Positions 32,257-43,384 of a stretch of 64,000 nucleotides of DNA are shown piece after piece. The notes under the pieces were generated by a model. The model did no database searches, was not told the DNA's origin, and saw only the letters and a list, made by a program, of their open reading frames with translations. Numbering within the stretch: position 1 is the stretch's first letter; every line of letters starts with the position of its first letter. The translations under genes and the position numbers were made by a program. The DNA comes from Actinophytocola xanthii (GTDB taxonomy: Bacteria; Actinomycetota; Actinomycetes; Mycobacteriales; Pseudonocardiaceae). The DNA lies in the NCBI RefSeq assembly GCF_001921205.1, contig NZ_MSIE01000037.1, forward strand, positions 62,001 to 126,000, written 5' to 3'.

Positions 32257-33189
32257 ATGGCGTCGAACGTCGTTCTGCTGACCGGGGTCGCCGACCACGT
32301 CGGCGGCCGGCTGGCCGCCCGGCTGGCGGCGGATCCCGTCGTCCGCCGGGTGATCGTCGCCGCTCCGCGCCCACCGGCCGTCGGTCTACCCGAGCGGGTC
32401 GAGCTCGTGGTCGCGGAGCCGGGCAGCCCACTCCTCGTCGAGGTGCTCCGCTCCGCCGGCGTCGAGACCGTGGTGTACGCCGCTCCGCGCTCGGCCGACC
32501 GGCCCAGCCCCGGCCGGCTGTCCGAAGACCACGACGTGGTCGCCACCATGCGCCTGCTCGCGAGCTGTCAGCGAGCCGGCGGCGTGCGCAGACTGGTGGT
32601 GCGCTCGACGACAGAGGTGTACGGCGCCGGGCCGAACGCGCCGGCCGTGTTCACCGAGCAGGACGTCCCCGCCGGCGCGCCGCGCCCCGCCGCCCTCGAG
32701 GTCGAGGAGCAGGCCAGGGCCTTCGCCACCAGCTCGCCCGGCACCACGCTGACGGTCTTCCGGCTGGCCGAGCTGCTCTCCGGCCGGGTGGACAGCGCGC
32801 TGGGCCGCTACCTGAGCCTCCCGGTGGTGCCCACCGTCCTCGGCTTCGACGCCCGGGTGCAGTTCCTGCACCACCAGGACGCGGTAGCCGTGCTGCACCG
32901 CGCGAGCACGCACGACCTGCCCGGCGTGTTCAACGTCGCCGGCGACGGCGTGCTCCTGCTGTCCCAGGCGCTGCGCCGCGCCGGTCGCGTCGCCCTGCCG
33001 GTACCGGCGGCGGCCGTTCCCGCCGCTGCCAGGATCGCCAGGACCCCGGTCTCGCCGGGGCTCACCCGCCTGCTCAGCTTCGGGCGGGTCGTCGACACCA
33101 GCCGGCTCCGGACGTCGTTCGGCTACGCCCCCAGGTGGTCGACCTCCGCGGCCCTCGACGACCACGTCCACGCCCGCCCGCCGCGCTGA
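32257..33189 (+). CDS. NAD-dependent epimerase/dehydratase family protein (Rv0501-like)
   Basis: A 310-residue extended-SDR protein. The cofactor motif is VLLTGVADHVGGRLAARLA, a variant of TGxxGxxG. The central strand reads VVYAAPRSADRP, and the catalytic region VRSTTEVYG holds the Ser/Thr-Tyr pair, although the Lys expected three residues after the Tyr is not visible (YGAGPNAP). The start of a substrate domain follows. Mycobacterial Rv0501 is called GalE2-like, but the changed motifs make a classical UDP-sugar epimerase activity uncertain. ATG 32257 has CCCGGAG upstream. It is followed after 34 bp by an acyltransferase gene. Confidence 0.88.
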   Translation: MASNVVLLTGVADHVGGRLAARLAADPVVRRVIVAAPRPPAVGLPERVELVVAEPGSPLLVEVLRSAGVETVVYAAPRSADRPSPGRLSEDHDVVATMRLLASCQRAGGVRRLVVRSTTEVYGAGPNAPAVFTEQDVPAGAPRPAALEVEEQARAFATSSPGTTLTVFRLAELLSGRVDSALGRYLSLPVVPTVLGFDARVQFLHHQDAVAVLHRASTHDLPGVFNVAGDGVLLLSQALRRAGRVALPVPAAAVPAAARIARTPVSPGLTRLLSFGRVVDTSRLRTSFGYAPRWSTSAALDDHVHARPPR

Positions 33190-33223
33190 CCAGTGACACC
33201 CGACCGGATGTGAGGCGAACACG

Positions 33224-34138
33224 GTGCCCGAAGCCAGGGTCATCCCGCTGCGCCGCCGGGGGGTGGAGGATGCGGCGCCGCTGCGCCCCGCCACTCCCGC
33301 GCTGGTCCGGCAGCCGCACGGCCCGGCGCCGAACCTCCGCGAGTTCCTCCGCCACCGGCTGACCGGCGACTACCCGGTGGACGAGTTCGGCTTCGACCCC
33401 GAGTTCACCGACACCGTCCTGCTCCCGCCGATGCGCGCGATCTTCGAGAAGTGGTTCCGGGTGACGGTGACCGGAAGCCTGCCGGCCGGCACCGGGGCCA
33501 TGGTCGTCGCCAACCACTCCGGGACCGTGCCCTGGGACGCCGCGATGACCGCGGTCGCGGTGCACGACGTCCACCCCGAGCACCGGCACCTGCGGATGCT
33601 GGGCGCCGACCTGCTGTTCAAGGTCCCCGTGCTCGCCGACATCGCCCGCCGGTCCGGCCAGACGCTGGCCTGCCGCGCCGACGCGGTGCGCCTGCTGCGG
33701 TCCGGTGAGGTGGTCGGGGTGTGGCCGGAGGGGTTCAAGGGCATCGGCAAGCCCTTCCGCGACCGGTACCGGCTACAGCGCTTCGGCCGGGGCGGGTTCG
33801 TGGCGACGGCCCTGCGGGCCGAGGTGCCGATCATCCCGTGCTCGATCGTGGGTGCCGAGGAGATCCACCCCAAGATCGGCGAGCTCAGGCCGTTGGCGCG
33901 GCTGCTGGGCCTGCCGTACTTCCCGGTGACCCCGCTGTTCCCGCTGCTCGGCCCGCTCGGGGCGATCCCGCTGCCGACGAAGTGGACGATCCACTTCGGC
34001 GAGCCGGTCCGGACGGACCTGGCCGGCCCGGGCGCCGACCAGGACCAGGCACTGGTCCTGGACATAGCCGACCGCGTCCGCGACACCATCCAGACCACCC
34101 TCGACCGCGCGGTCGCCGCCCGCCCAGGAATCTTCTAG
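33224..34138 (+). CDS. Lysophospholipid acyltransferase family protein (Rv0502-like)
   Basis: A 304-residue PlsC/DGAT-type acyltransferase expected at the membrane, transferring acyl chains in phospholipid or glycolipid synthesis. After a 90-residue basic lead, the acyltransferase block I is VVANHSGTVPWDA, a longer-spaced variant of HxxxxD as in the diacylglycerol-acyltransferase-like group. VWPEGFKGIGKPF forms block III, and VPIIPCSIVGAEEIHPKI block IV. It starts at GTG 33224 and follows the epimerase gene as in mycobacteria. The acceptor is unknown. Confidence 0.9.
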   Translation: MPEARVIPLRRRGVEDAAPLRPATPALVRQPHGPAPNLREFLRHRLTGDYPVDEFGFDPEFTDTVLLPPMRAIFEKWFRVTVTGSLPAGTGAMVVANHSGTVPWDAAMTAVAVHDVHPEHRHLRMLGADLLFKVPVLADIARRSGQTLACRADAVRLLRSGEVVGVWPEGFKGIGKPFRDRYRLQRFGRGGFVATALRAEVPIIPCSIVGAEEIHPKIGELRPLARLLGLPYFPVTPLFPLLGPLGAIPLPTKWTIHFGEPVRTDLAGPGADQDQALVLDIADRVRDTIQTTLDRAVAARPGIF

Positions 34139-34239
34139 CTGCTCACATGACCGGTAGCGAGCAAGCGTCACCCCTCCCGCCCCCGCGACCCATAGCAAAG
34201 CCGGGACGCACAGCACCCAACTCCCGAGAGCGGTGAACC

Positions 34240-34366
34240 GTTCGCGGCTGCGTGAGCGGAGCGAGGGCGCGTCCTCCGTCTGGACCGACGCAGCGCCCGC
34301 AGGCGCCCCAGGCGCCGAGGACGCGAAGGAGGGAAGACGGAGGGTAAGCGCCCTCGCGGAGCGAAC
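34240..34366. repeat. Second long palindrome at a convergent junction
   Basis: Between the acyltransferase (ends 34138) and HAD hydrolase (ends 34369), two arms of about 55-60 bp pair imperfectly: GTTCGC...GCGAGGGCGC...CCTCCGTCT on the left and its complement on the right, with a GGCGCC-rich centre. It shares a GAGCG(A/G)AGCGAG motif with the element at 12891-13235. The 100 bp before it (34139-34239) hold nothing recognisable. Confidence 0.7.
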
Positions 34367-34368
34367 AA

Positions 34369-35280
34369 TCAGAACAGCCGCCGGCGGTAGGCGAGCCCGG
34401 CGGCCACGGCACCGGCCAGCGCACCCGCGCCGAGCACGGAGGGCACCCCGATCCGGGCCGCCTTGCGGCCGGTGCGGAAGTCCCGGATCTCCCAGCCGCG
34501 CTTGCGCGCGGTCTCCCGCAGCGTGCCGTCCGGGTTGACAGCGACCGCCGTGCCGACGACCGAGAGCATCGGCACGTCGTTGGCCGAGTCCGAGTATGCG
34601 GTGCAGCGACGCAGGTTCAGTCCTTCCCGGGCTGCCAGCGCGCGCACGGCATGCGCCTTGGCCGGCCCGTGCAGCATCTCCCCGACCAGCCGGCCGGTGT
34701 AGACGCCGTCCTCGCTCTCCAGCACCGTGCCCAACGCGCCGGTGAGGCCGAGCCGGCGGGCGATGATCGTCGCGAGGTCGACCGGGGTCGCCGTCACCAG
34801 CCAGACCCGCTGACCGGCGTCGAGGTGCATCTGGGCCAGCGAGCGGGTGCCCGGCCAGATCTTGTCGGCCATCAGCTCGTCGTAGATCTCCTCGCCGAGG
34901 GCCATCAGCTCGGCGACCGAGTGCCCGGCCACGAACGACAGCCCGGACTCGCGTGCGTTGCGGATCCCGTCCCGGGTCTCCCGCCCGCCCACCCGGAACA
35001 ACACCTGCTGCGTGGCGAACTTGGCGAGGTCGGAGCTGGTGAAGAACTTCCGGGCGGCCATGCCGCGAGCGAAGTGGAAGATGGACGCACCCATCATCAT
35101 CGTGTTGTCGACGTCGAAGAACGCCGCGGCGGTCAGGTCCGCCGGGACCGGGCGCGGTACCCCGGGCACCTCGGTCGCGCGCTCCAGGGCGACCGCAGCC
35201 TCGGCCGAGGCCTCGCCGGCGAGCGTGGCGAGCTGCTGCTCGAGCTCCGGCTGCTTCTCACGGCCACGCCACAGCGACAC
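34369..35280 (-). CDS. HAD-IB family hydrolase (SerB1/Rv0505c-like)
   Basis: A 303-residue HAD phosphatase. After about 45 residues the catalytic motif [15 protein letters not shown] gives the Asp nucleophile and acid, then VTATPVDLA (motif II), a Lys region ([12 protein letters not shown]) and [12 protein letters not shown] (motif IV). A C-terminal hydrophobic segment (about 278-298) may anchor it to the membrane. Relatives include phosphoserine phosphatase and lysophosphatidic acid phosphatases; the adjacent acyltransferase makes a lipid substrate plausible. GTG 35280 is preferred over the upstream frame because GGAGG lies 7 nt before it. Confidence 0.9.
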   Translation of the reverse strand: MSLWRGREKQPELEQQLATLAGEASAEAAVALERATEVPGVPRPVPADLTAAAFFDVDNTMMMGASIFHFARGMAARKFFTSSDLAKFATQQVLFRVGGRETRDGIRNARESGLSFVAGHSVAELMALGEEIYDELMADKIWPGTRSLAQMHLDAGQRVWLVTATPVDLATIIARRLGLTGALGTVLESEDGVYTGRLVGEMLHGPAKAHAVRALAAREGLNLRRCTAYSDSANDVPMLSVVGTAVAVNPDGTLRETARKRGWEIRDFRTGRKAARIGVPSVLGAGALAGAVAAGLAYRRRLF

Positions 35281-35351
35281 GACTTCGCCTCCGCGATTCG
35301 ACCACCTGTAATCCCCCGACAGCGTAGCGATGCGGGCTGCTCGTTCCGCGA

Positions 35352-36773
35352 TCAACTGCCGAGGCGCACACCGGTCTCCCCGGGTAGCAACGGCGGCAGG
35401 TCGACCGGCGGCAGGGGCAGCGGCAGCGTCGCCGACGGCGGCGTCGCGCCGTTGTCGGCCGGTGGGGCCGCGCCGCCTCCGGAGGGCTGCTGGTCCCCCG
35501 GGACGACGGTGGTCACGGCGCCGGGCAGGTCCGGCAGCGGCGGCGCGGACGGCTGCCGCTCCTGGCCGCCGCCTGCCGGCGGGGTGGCGGTCGGCGGGGT
35601 GCCGCGGGGTGTCGTCGTCGTGCCGGGCGTCGTGCCGGGCGTCGTGCCGGGCGTCGTGCCGGGCGTCGTGCCAGGCGTCGGGGCGGGCGACGTGCCGGAG
35701 ACCGGCCGGCAGGCGTCGGTCGCGGGCAGCGCGCCGACGTCGTCGAAGGAGCCCGAGGTGATCTGGTAGCAGTCCATCCTGGCGAGCAGCGCGTCGGTCC
35801 TGCCGACGATCTTGGTCAACAGGCCGCGTGAGGCGACCACGCGGCCGCGCACGGCGGCGGGGAACGGTACGGCGGTCAACCGCGCGTCCTGCTGTCGCGA
35901 CCAGGTGCCGAGCAGCTCCAGCTGGCTTCCGTCCTCCCTGGTCGCCAGGGCGACCAGCTGGCGGGAGCCGGCGGCCGCGTCGTTGTCGAAGTCGGTGAGC
36001 GCGGTGAGGTAGCTGCCGACCGGCGCGCTCTCCGGGTCGGGGTAGCGCCGGGCGAGGGTTTCGATCTCGCTGATCCGTGCTGCGGCGAAGTCGAGGTGCT
36101 TGAGCGCCTTGGACTCGTCGCCGAAGGTGAGGCCGAGCGAGGCGGCCTCGGCCGTGCGCTTGAACCCGTAGAGAGCGTCGCCCGGCAGCGCGTCCCTCGC
36201 CAGCAGCAGGCTCATCCCGGCCAGCGAGCCGACCAGCGCCAGCACCGCGACCGCCGCGACGGCGAAGCGGGCCCTGGCGCCGGACAGTGGCCTGGCCGGC
36301 TGGTCGGTTGACCGACCGCGACCAGGCCCCTGTCCGGCGCCCCGACCCGATCTCCAGCGGCCGCGTGGCCCCCGACGTGCCCGCGCGACTCGCCCGGAGG
36401 CGTGTGGTTCGGCTGTGCTCGGTTCCGCTGTGCTCGGGTTTGCTGTCTTCGGCTGTTCAGTGCTCGGTTCCACGGTGGCCGCCGCTCCGGGGGAGTCGGC
36501 GGCCGGTTCGGCGTGCTCGGCCAGACCGGCGAGGACGCGCTCGCGCATGCGGGCGCGCTCGACCGGTGTCGGAGCGGTCAGCGGGGCGAGGGAGGCGAGG
36601 GCGGGCACGACCATGTGCTCGTGCCCGGTTCGCTCGCTCCCCGGCCGGTCCGGCCCGTTGCCCGTGTTCACATCGTGCTCCGGTCCTGACCCCGGAACCG
36701 AATCCGGGATCTCCTGTTGTGAACGAGCCCGGCGGGCGCGGGTTACGGCTCTACGCCTGGAATTAGGGCTCAT
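35352..36773 (-). CDS. DUF5667 membrane protein, probable anti-sigma factor (RsbN-like)
   Basis: A 473-residue single-pass membrane protein. Residues 1-190 form a basic, low-complexity cytoplasmic part containing a helix [24 protein letters not shown] that could be the sigma-binding element. The membrane segment is at about 205-230 ([22 protein letters not shown]). The outside domain with [20 protein letters not shown] is typical of DUF5667. A Pro/Thr-rich tail with five PGTT repeats (DNA 35617-35679, 12-bp unit) ends the protein. The ATG overlaps the sigma factor stop (ATGA). This gene order and topology match Streptomyces bldN-rsbN; the anti-sigma role is inferred. Confidence 0.82.
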   Translation of the reverse strand: MSPNSRRRAVTRARRARSQQEIPDSVPGSGPEHDVNTGNGPDRPGSERTGHEHMVVPALASLAPLTAPTPVERARMRERVLAGLAEHAEPAADSPGAAATVEPSTEQPKTANPSTAEPSTAEPHASGRVARARRGPRGRWRSGRGAGQGPGRGRSTDQPARPLSGARARFAVAAVAVLALVGSLAGMSLLLARDALPGDALYGFKRTAEAASLGLTFGDESKALKHLDFAAARISEIETLARRYPDPESAPVGSYLTALTDFDNDAAAGSRQLVALATREDGSQLELLGTWSRQQDARLTAVPFPAAVRGRVVASRGLLTKIVGRTDALLARMDCYQITSGSFDDVGALPATDACRPVSGTSPAPTPGTTPGTTPGTTPGTTPGTTTTPRGTPPTATPPAGGGQERQPSAPPLPDLPGAVTTVVPGDQQPSGGGAAPPADNGATPPSATLPLPLPPVDLPPLLPGETGVRLGS

Positions 36774-37414
36774 CGCAGCTCCGCCGGCAGGAGCTGTGCC
36801 AGCCGGCGCACGGCGCGGTGCTGCAACGCCTTCACCGCACCCTCGTTGCGGTCCATGACCTGCGCGGTCTCCGCGACCGACAGGCCCTGCAGGAAGCGCA
36901 GCACGATGCACTCCCGCTGGTCGTCGCCGAGCTGGCTGACGCACTCGAGCAGCGCGGTGCGGGTGACCCTGGCCAGCACCTGCTGCTCGGGTCCCGCCTC
37001 GACGTGCTGGGAGTCGTCGATCTCGGCGGTCGCGACCTCCAACCGGAACCGGCTCGACTTCACGTGGTCGAGCACGAGGTTCCTGGCGATCGTGACGAAC
37101 CAGGCGCCCACGTCCCGGCCCTGGTAGCTGATTGAGGTGATCCGGCGCAGCGCGCGCAGGAACGTCTCGCTCGTGACGTCCTCGGCCAGCTCCCGGTCGC
37201 CCACGCGGAACAGCACGTAGCGGAACACGACGTCCACGTACCGGTCGTAGAGCTCGGCGAACGCGCCCCGGTCACCGTCCTGCGCCGCATGTACGAGATC
37301 CCAGGAGCCGCCGGAGTCCTGGCGGGGGATCGCACCCTCGGCCGGACCCCCGCCGTCCGGCCCGTCCTGTGTGGTCCCCACCGCGTCCCGTGGAACTGGG
37401 CGCACGGACGGCAT
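36770..37414 (-). CDS. ECF RNA polymerase sigma factor, BldN-like
   Basis: A 214-residue ECF sigma factor. Region 2 is at about residues 50-115 (AFAELYDRYVDVVFRYVLFR, LAEDVTSETFLRALRRI), and region 4 at about 150-210 (QRECIVLRFLQGLSVAETAQ, VMDRNEGAVKALQHRAVRRL). Stretches such as SETFLRALRRI, QGRD.GAW.VTIARNLV and KSSRFRLEV agree closely with Streptomyces BldN as I recall it, and BldN also lies next to the rex-hem cluster there. ATG 37414 has an AGGAG site 8 nt upstream. It controls development in streptomycetes; its role here is inferred only. Cotranslated with the DUF5667 gene. Confidence 0.92.
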   Translation of the reverse strand: MPSVRPVPRDAVGTTQDGPDGGGPAEGAIPRQDSGGSWDLVHAAQDGDRGAFAELYDRYVDVVFRYVLFRVGDRELAEDVTSETFLRALRRITSISYQGRDVGAWFVTIARNLVLDHVKSSRFRLEVATAEIDDSQHVEAGPEQQVLARVTRTALLECVSQLGDDQRECIVLRFLQGLSVAETAQVMDRNEGAVKALQHRAVRRLAQLLPAELR

Positions 37415-37605
37415 GGATCTTCTCCTCATCGCTTCCCGACCAGCTGCACCGCCGACCGGAGCCCGCCTGAGCAGCATACGTGTGCTCGCTCACGCTGCAT
37501 GGCCGTTCCGTGTTGAGACTTGTCGGGTGGTCAACCATGACGCAAGTGAGTCGTGCCACACTGCGGGAAGTTACGGGGAATTGGCAAAAGATGCGGAGAA
37601 TCGCA

Positions 37606-39165
<1,560 letters not shown>

Positions 39166-39414
39166 ATGGTGGCCAGGGTGACCGTCGTGTCGCGGGAGGG
39201 CTGCCACCTCTGCGAGGTGGCCGAGGCCGACGTGGCACGCATCTGCGCGGAGCTGGACGTGGAGTGGGACGTGCGGGATGTCGACGCCGACCCCGAGTTG
39301 CGGGCCGAGTACGGCGACTACGTCCCGGTGATCCTCGTCGACGACGAGCAGCACGGCTACTGGCGGGTCGAGGAGGACCGCCTGCGGGCGGCGCTGGCGC
39401 CGACCGGGCGGTAA
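39166..39414 (+). CDS. Glutaredoxin family protein
   Basis: An 82-residue thioredoxin-fold protein with the redox motif CHLC (Cys13 and Cys16), followed by WDVRDVDADPELRAEYGDYV and the cis-Pro region VPVILVDDEQHGYW. This is the glutaredoxin-like group found near rex-hemA in actinobacteria (Rv0508-like). Since actinobacteria use mycothiol, it may work with mycothiol or the thioredoxin system. The ATG directly follows the acyl-CoA ligase stop. Confidence 0.92.
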   Translation: MVARVTVVSREGCHLCEVAEADVARICAELDVEWDVRDVDADPELRAEYGDYVPVILVDDEQHGYWRVEEDRLRAALAPTGR

Positions 39415-39472
39415 GGAAGCCGTAAGCGCGATCCGGTTGCCGCCCGGGGCTGCCGAGGACGACGGTGGAGGC

Positions 39473-41071
39473 GTGCATCCCGAGCGCGGCTCCGAGACCG
39501 GAGCGACGACCCACCCGGTGACCGCCGCCGAGCCGACCGCGGAAGCGGCCGTGGCGGCCGCCACCGTCACCCCCACCCGGCTTGGCCGGCGCCGGGCGGT
39601 CGCCGTGGGGCTGGTCTCCCTCCTCGCCGCGCTCGCGGCGGGGCATCTCGTGGCCGGGTTCGTCGGGCCGGCGGCCTCACCGTTCCTCGCCGTCGGCAAC
39701 TGGGTGCGCGACCTCAGCCCGCACCCGGTCACCGAATGGGCCAAGGAGACCTTCGGCACCGCGGACAAGCTCGTGCTGTTCGCCGGGGTGGCGCTGGTGG
39801 TCCTGGCCTGCGCGGCCGGCGCCGGCGTGCTCGCGCGGACCAGGCCGGCGCCCGGGCTGCTGGTCGTCGCGGCGCTCGGCGTCGTCGGGTTCGTGGCCGT
39901 GCTCGGTCGGCCGGACCTCGGCCAGCTCGGAATCGCCGCCCCGGCCGCGAGCCTGCTCACCGGGGCCACCGTCTTCTCGCTGCTGCACCGCAGGGCCGTC
40001 CCCCTCGCCGCCGACCGGGGTCGGCGCGACTTCCTGCGGCTCTCGGCGGGGGTGGTCGCCGGCGCGGGCGCGCTGGGCGGTCTGGGCCAGGTACTGGCGT
40101 CCAGGGTGGACGTCGAGGGGTCGCGGCGCGCGGTCGGCCGGCTGCGTGTCGCCGAGCCGGCGCCGCCCGTCCCGCCCGGCGCCGACTTCCCCGGCACCGC
40201 GAGCTTCATCACCGCCAACCGCGACTTCTACCGGATCGACACCGCGCTCACGGTCCCCCGCGTCACGGCCGAGGAGTGGCGGCTGCGGGTGCACGGCCTG
40301 GTCGACCGGGAGCTCGAGCTGGACTACGCGCAGGTCCGCGCCCGGGACCTGGTGGAGCGGCCGATCACGATGGCCTGCGTGTCCAACGAGGTCGGTGGCT
40401 CGTTGGTGTCCACGGCCACCTTCATCGGCATTCCGCTGCGGGACGTGCTGACCGAGGCCGGCGTCCGGCCCGGGGCCGACCAGCTCCTGTCCACCAGCGT
40501 CGACGGGTTCACCGCGGGCAGCCCCGTCGACGCGGTGCTCGACCCCGAGCGCGGAGCGCTGCTCGCGATCGGCATGAACGGCGAGCCGCTCCCGGTCGAG
40601 CACGGCTTCCCGGCCCGCCTGGTGGTGCCGGGCCTCTACGGGTACGTCTCGGCGACCAAGTGGGTGACCGACCTCGAGCTGACCACCTTCGCCGCGAAGC
40701 AGGGCTACTGGATGCCGCGCGGCTGGTCGGCTCGCGGCCCGGTCAAGACCCAGTCGCGGATCGACACACCGCGCGACGGCGCCACCACCGGCACCCGCGT
40801 GACCGTCGCCGGGGTGGCCTGGGCGCCGGCAATCGGCATCCGCCGGGTCGAGGTGGGCGTGGACGGCGTCTGGCACGAGGCCGAGCTGGCCGTCGAGGTG
40901 GACCGGAACACGTGGCGCATGTGGCGGGTGGCGCTCGACCTGTCGGCCGGAGAGCATCGGATCGCGGTCCGCGCCACGGACCGGTCCGGTGTCACCCAGA
41001 CCGACCGGCTCGCCGCCCCCGCTCCCGACGGCGCCACCGGGTGGCACACGGTGACGGTCACCGCTCGTTAG
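39473..41071 (+). CDS. Membrane-anchored molybdopterin-dependent oxidoreductase (sulfite-oxidase fold)
   Basis: A 532-residue protein. The N-terminal half has about four membrane segments, then a twin-arginine-like motif RRDFLRLSAG near residue 184. The C-terminal half is a sulfite-oxidase-type Moco domain (about 250-430) with the molybdenum-ligand Cys302 in ITMACVSNEVGG, then GLYGYVSATKWV, and a Mo-co dimerisation domain (about 440-530). The catalytic domain probably faces outside. The substrate is unknown; sulfite or protein methionine sulfoxide are possibilities from the family. GTG 39473 or TTG 39437 could be the start, neither having a good Shine-Dalgarno sequence. Confidence 0.88.
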   Translation: MHPERGSETGATTHPVTAAEPTAEAAVAAATVTPTRLGRRRAVAVGLVSLLAALAAGHLVAGFVGPAASPFLAVGNWVRDLSPHPVTEWAKETFGTADKLVLFAGVALVVLACAAGAGVLARTRPAPGLLVVAALGVVGFVAVLGRPDLGQLGIAAPAASLLTGATVFSLLHRRAVPLAADRGRRDFLRLSAGVVAGAGALGGLGQVLASRVDVEGSRRAVGRLRVAEPAPPVPPGADFPGTASFITANRDFYRIDTALTVPRVTAEEWRLRVHGLVDRELELDYAQVRARDLVERPITMACVSNEVGGSLVSTATFIGIPLRDVLTEAGVRPGADQLLSTSVDGFTAGSPVDAVLDPERGALLAIGMNGEPLPVEHGFPARLVVPGLYGYVSATKWVTDLELTTFAAKQGYWMPRGWSARGPVKTQSRIDTPRDGATTGTRVTVAGVAWAPAIGIRRVEVGVDGVWHEAELAVEVDRNTWRMWRVALDLSAGEHRIAVRATDRSGVTQTDRLAAPAPDGATGWHTVTVTAR

Positions 41072-41156
41072 TCGTTCGGCCCTCTCAACCGGAGCGCGAC
41101 CGGACCGTAGTAGACATCAGGTAAAGGGCGGCGGTCGACGTCCCTGGCCGGCGACT

Positions 41157-41174
41157 TTGTGCCTACGTTCACAA
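41157..41174. promoter_or_regulatory. Rex operator (ROP)
   Basis: TTGTGCCTACGTTCACAA matches the Rex consensus TTGTGAAnnnnTTCACAA over the full right half-site and 5 of 7 bases on the left. It lies 51 bp before the rex GTG, so Rex probably represses its own operon, rex-hemACD, when the NADH/NAD+ ratio is low. Confidence 0.85.
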
Positions 41175-41225
41175 GCGGCTACCGTAAGCACATCCCAGGG
41201 GCCCAGTCTTTCGAGGAGTACCAGC

Positions 41226-42062
41226 GTGGCGCAGCGTGGCCAGTCCGACGCAGCCGGTAGACCACCCCGTGCGCCTGCCGAGAACGCGGCCGAGATCACC
41301 ACGCCAATGCCCGCCATCGGCGGGAACGGGATGCCCGCGCCGGGGCTGCGCGACCGCGCCAGGGCGATCCCGGAGGCCGCCGTCGCCCGTCTCGCCGTCT
41401 ACCTCCGCGTCCTGTCCGGGATGCGTGAGCAGGCCGTGGCGTCGGTCTCCAGCGAGGAGCTGTCCGCGGCCGCCGGGGTGAACTCGGCCAAGCTCCGCAA
41501 GGACCTGTCCTACATCGGCTCGTACGGCACGCGGGGCGTCGGATACGAGGTCGAGGTGCTCATCGACCAGATCGAGCGGGTGCTCGGTCTCACGCGTGAA
41601 CAGAGCGTGGCCGTCGTGGGAATCGGTAACCTCGGACATGCGCTCGCCAACTACGGCGGTTTCCCAGGCAGAGGTTTCCCGGTGACGGCACTGTTCGACG
41701 TGGACCCCGACCTGATGGGTGTTCCCGTCGGGGGGATCCCGGTCGACCACATCGACGACATCCCCGCCGTCTGCGCCGCCCGCGAGGTCACCATCGGCGT
41801 CATCGCCACGCCCCCGGCCGCGGCCCAGGCGGTCTGCGACCGGCTGGTGCAGGCCGGTGTCGAGTGCATCCTGAACTTCGCGCCGGTGGTGCTCCAGGTC
41901 CCGGAGACCGTCGAGGTGCGCAAGGTCGACCTCGCCGTCGAGCTGCAGATCCTCTCCTTCCACGTCGCGAGGCGTGCCGACCACGCGCCGGCCGACGACG
42001 CCACGCCCGCCCCCCGGGTCGACGGCGTCGCCGCTCCGCGCGGGGTGGTGGTGCGCCGATGA
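41226..42062 (+). CDS. rex: Redox-sensing transcriptional repressor
   Basis: A 278-residue repressor that senses NADH/NAD+. After a 45-residue variable lead, the winged helix is at about 50-110 ([52 protein letters not shown]). The Rossmann domain follows ([30 protein letters not shown]) and the C-terminal swap helix ([16 protein letters not shown]). GTG 41226 follows GAGGAG by 7 nt. Its stop overlaps the hemA ATG, and a ROP site lies in its promoter. The same rex-hemACD order occurs in Streptomyces. Confidence 0.96.
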   Translation: MAQRGQSDAAGRPPRAPAENAAEITTPMPAIGGNGMPAPGLRDRARAIPEAAVARLAVYLRVLSGMREQAVASVSSEELSAAAGVNSAKLRKDLSYIGSYGTRGVGYEVEVLIDQIERVLGLTREQSVAVVGIGNLGHALANYGGFPGRGFPVTALFDVDPDLMGVPVGGIPVDHIDDIPAVCAAREVTIGVIATPPAAAQAVCDRLVQAGVECILNFAPVVLQVPETVEVRKVDLAVELQILSFHVARRADHAPADDATPAPRVDGVAAPRGVVVRR

Positions 42063-43384
42063 GCCTGCTCGCTGTCGGGCTCTCCCACCGGTCCGCCGAC
42101 CTGCGCGTCCTCGAGCGCGCGGTAGTGCCGTCCGGTGAGACGGGCAAGGTTCTCGACGAGCTGGTGCGCTGCCCCAACGTTACCGAGGTCACCCTGGTCA
42201 CCTCGTGCAACCGGGTCGAGGTCTACGCGGTCGTCGAGGCGTTCCACGGCGGGCTGGGCGACATCGTCGCCGTGCTCGGCCGGCACTCCGGCCTGGACGC
42301 CGCGGAGCTCTACGAGCATCTCTACGTCCACTACGCGGGCGCGGCGGTGGCCCACCTGTTCTCCGTGGCCGCCGGCCTCGAGTCGATGGTGGTCGGTGAG
42401 CCCCAGATTCTCGGCCAGGTGCGCAACGCCTACGGCGTGGCCCGCGAGGCCGGGACCGTCGGCCGCACCCTGCACGAGCTGGTCCAGCGCGCTCTGCGGG
42501 TCGGTAAGCGGGTGCACACCGAGACCGGACTGGACCGGGCCGCGGGCTCGGTCGTCTCCGAGGCCCTCACCGACGCCGACCGGCTGCTGGGCGGCCTCGC
42601 CGGCCGCTCGGCGCTGCTGGTCGGCGCCGGCTCGATGGGCGGGCTCACCGCGGCCGCGCTGCGCCGCGCGGGCATCGGCGAGATCGTGGTCGCCAACCGG
42701 ACCGAGGCCACCGCCGCCCGGTTGGCGCAGTTGCAGCGCGAACACGGCGTGCCGGCCACCTCGGTCGGCCTCGACGACCTCGCCACCCACATCGCCCGGG
42801 CCGACCTGGTGGTCGCCTGCACGGGTGCGGGGGGCACGGTCATCGACGCCGGCTCGGTCGTCGCGCGCACCCGCCCGCTGGTGGTCTGCGACCTCGGCCT
42901 GCCCCGTGACGTGGACGCCGCGGTTGGCGAGCTGGCGAACGTCACGATCGTCGACCTGGAGAGCCTGCAGCGTCGGCTGGCGACCGCCCCGAGCGGGCTG
43001 GACACCCGGCGCGCCAGTGAGATCGTCGCCGAGGAGGTGCGCGGCTACCTCGCCGCCCAGCGCTCCGCCGAGGTCACCCCGACGGTCACCGCGCTGCGGC
43101 GCCGGGCCGCCGAGGTCGTCGACGCCGAGCTGCTTCGGCTGGACTCGCGGTTACCCGAGCTGGAGCGCGGCGTGCGCGACGAGCTCGCCCAGACCGTGCG
43201 CCGGGTCGTGGACAAGCTGCTGCACACCCCGACCGTCCGGGTCAAGGAGCTGGCCTCCGGACCGGGTGGTGCCGAGTACGCCGAGGCCCTGCGCGAGCTG
43301 TTCCAGCTCGACCCCGCGGCGCCATCGACGATCAGCACGGCAACCCGTGCTGCGACCAGTACGACAGACGGTGAGCCAAGGTGA
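42059..43384 (+). CDS. hemA: Glutamyl-tRNA reductase
   Basis: First committed enzyme of the C5 heme pathway: reduces glutamyl-tRNA to glutamate-1-semialdehyde with NADPH. At 441 residues the length matches the family. The catalytic Cys50 is in [10 protein letters not shown], with [10 protein letters not shown], the NADPH domain ([32 protein letters not shown]) and the C-terminal dimerisation helices ([30 protein letters not shown]). The ATG lies in the rex stop (ATGA) and its stop overlaps the hemC GTG. Confidence 0.97.
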   Translation: MSLLAVGLSHRSADLRVLERAVVPSGETGKVLDELVRCPNVTEVTLVTSCNRVEVYAVVEAFHGGLGDIVAVLGRHSGLDAAELYEHLYVHYAGAAVAHLFSVAAGLESMVVGEPQILGQVRNAYGVAREAGTVGRTLHELVQRALRVGKRVHTETGLDRAAGSVVSEALTDADRLLGGLAGRSALLVGAGSMGGLTAAALRRAGIGEIVVANRTEATAARLAQLQREHGVPATSVGLDDLATHIARADLVVACTGAGGTVIDAGSVVARTRPLVVCDLGLPRDVDAAVGELANVTIVDLESLQRRLATAPSGLDTRRASEIVAEEVRGYLAAQRSAEVTPTVTALRRRAAEVVDAELLRLDSRLPELERGVRDELAQTVRRVVDKLLHTPTVRVKELASGPGGAEYAEALRELFQLDPAAPSTISTATRAATSTTDGEPR

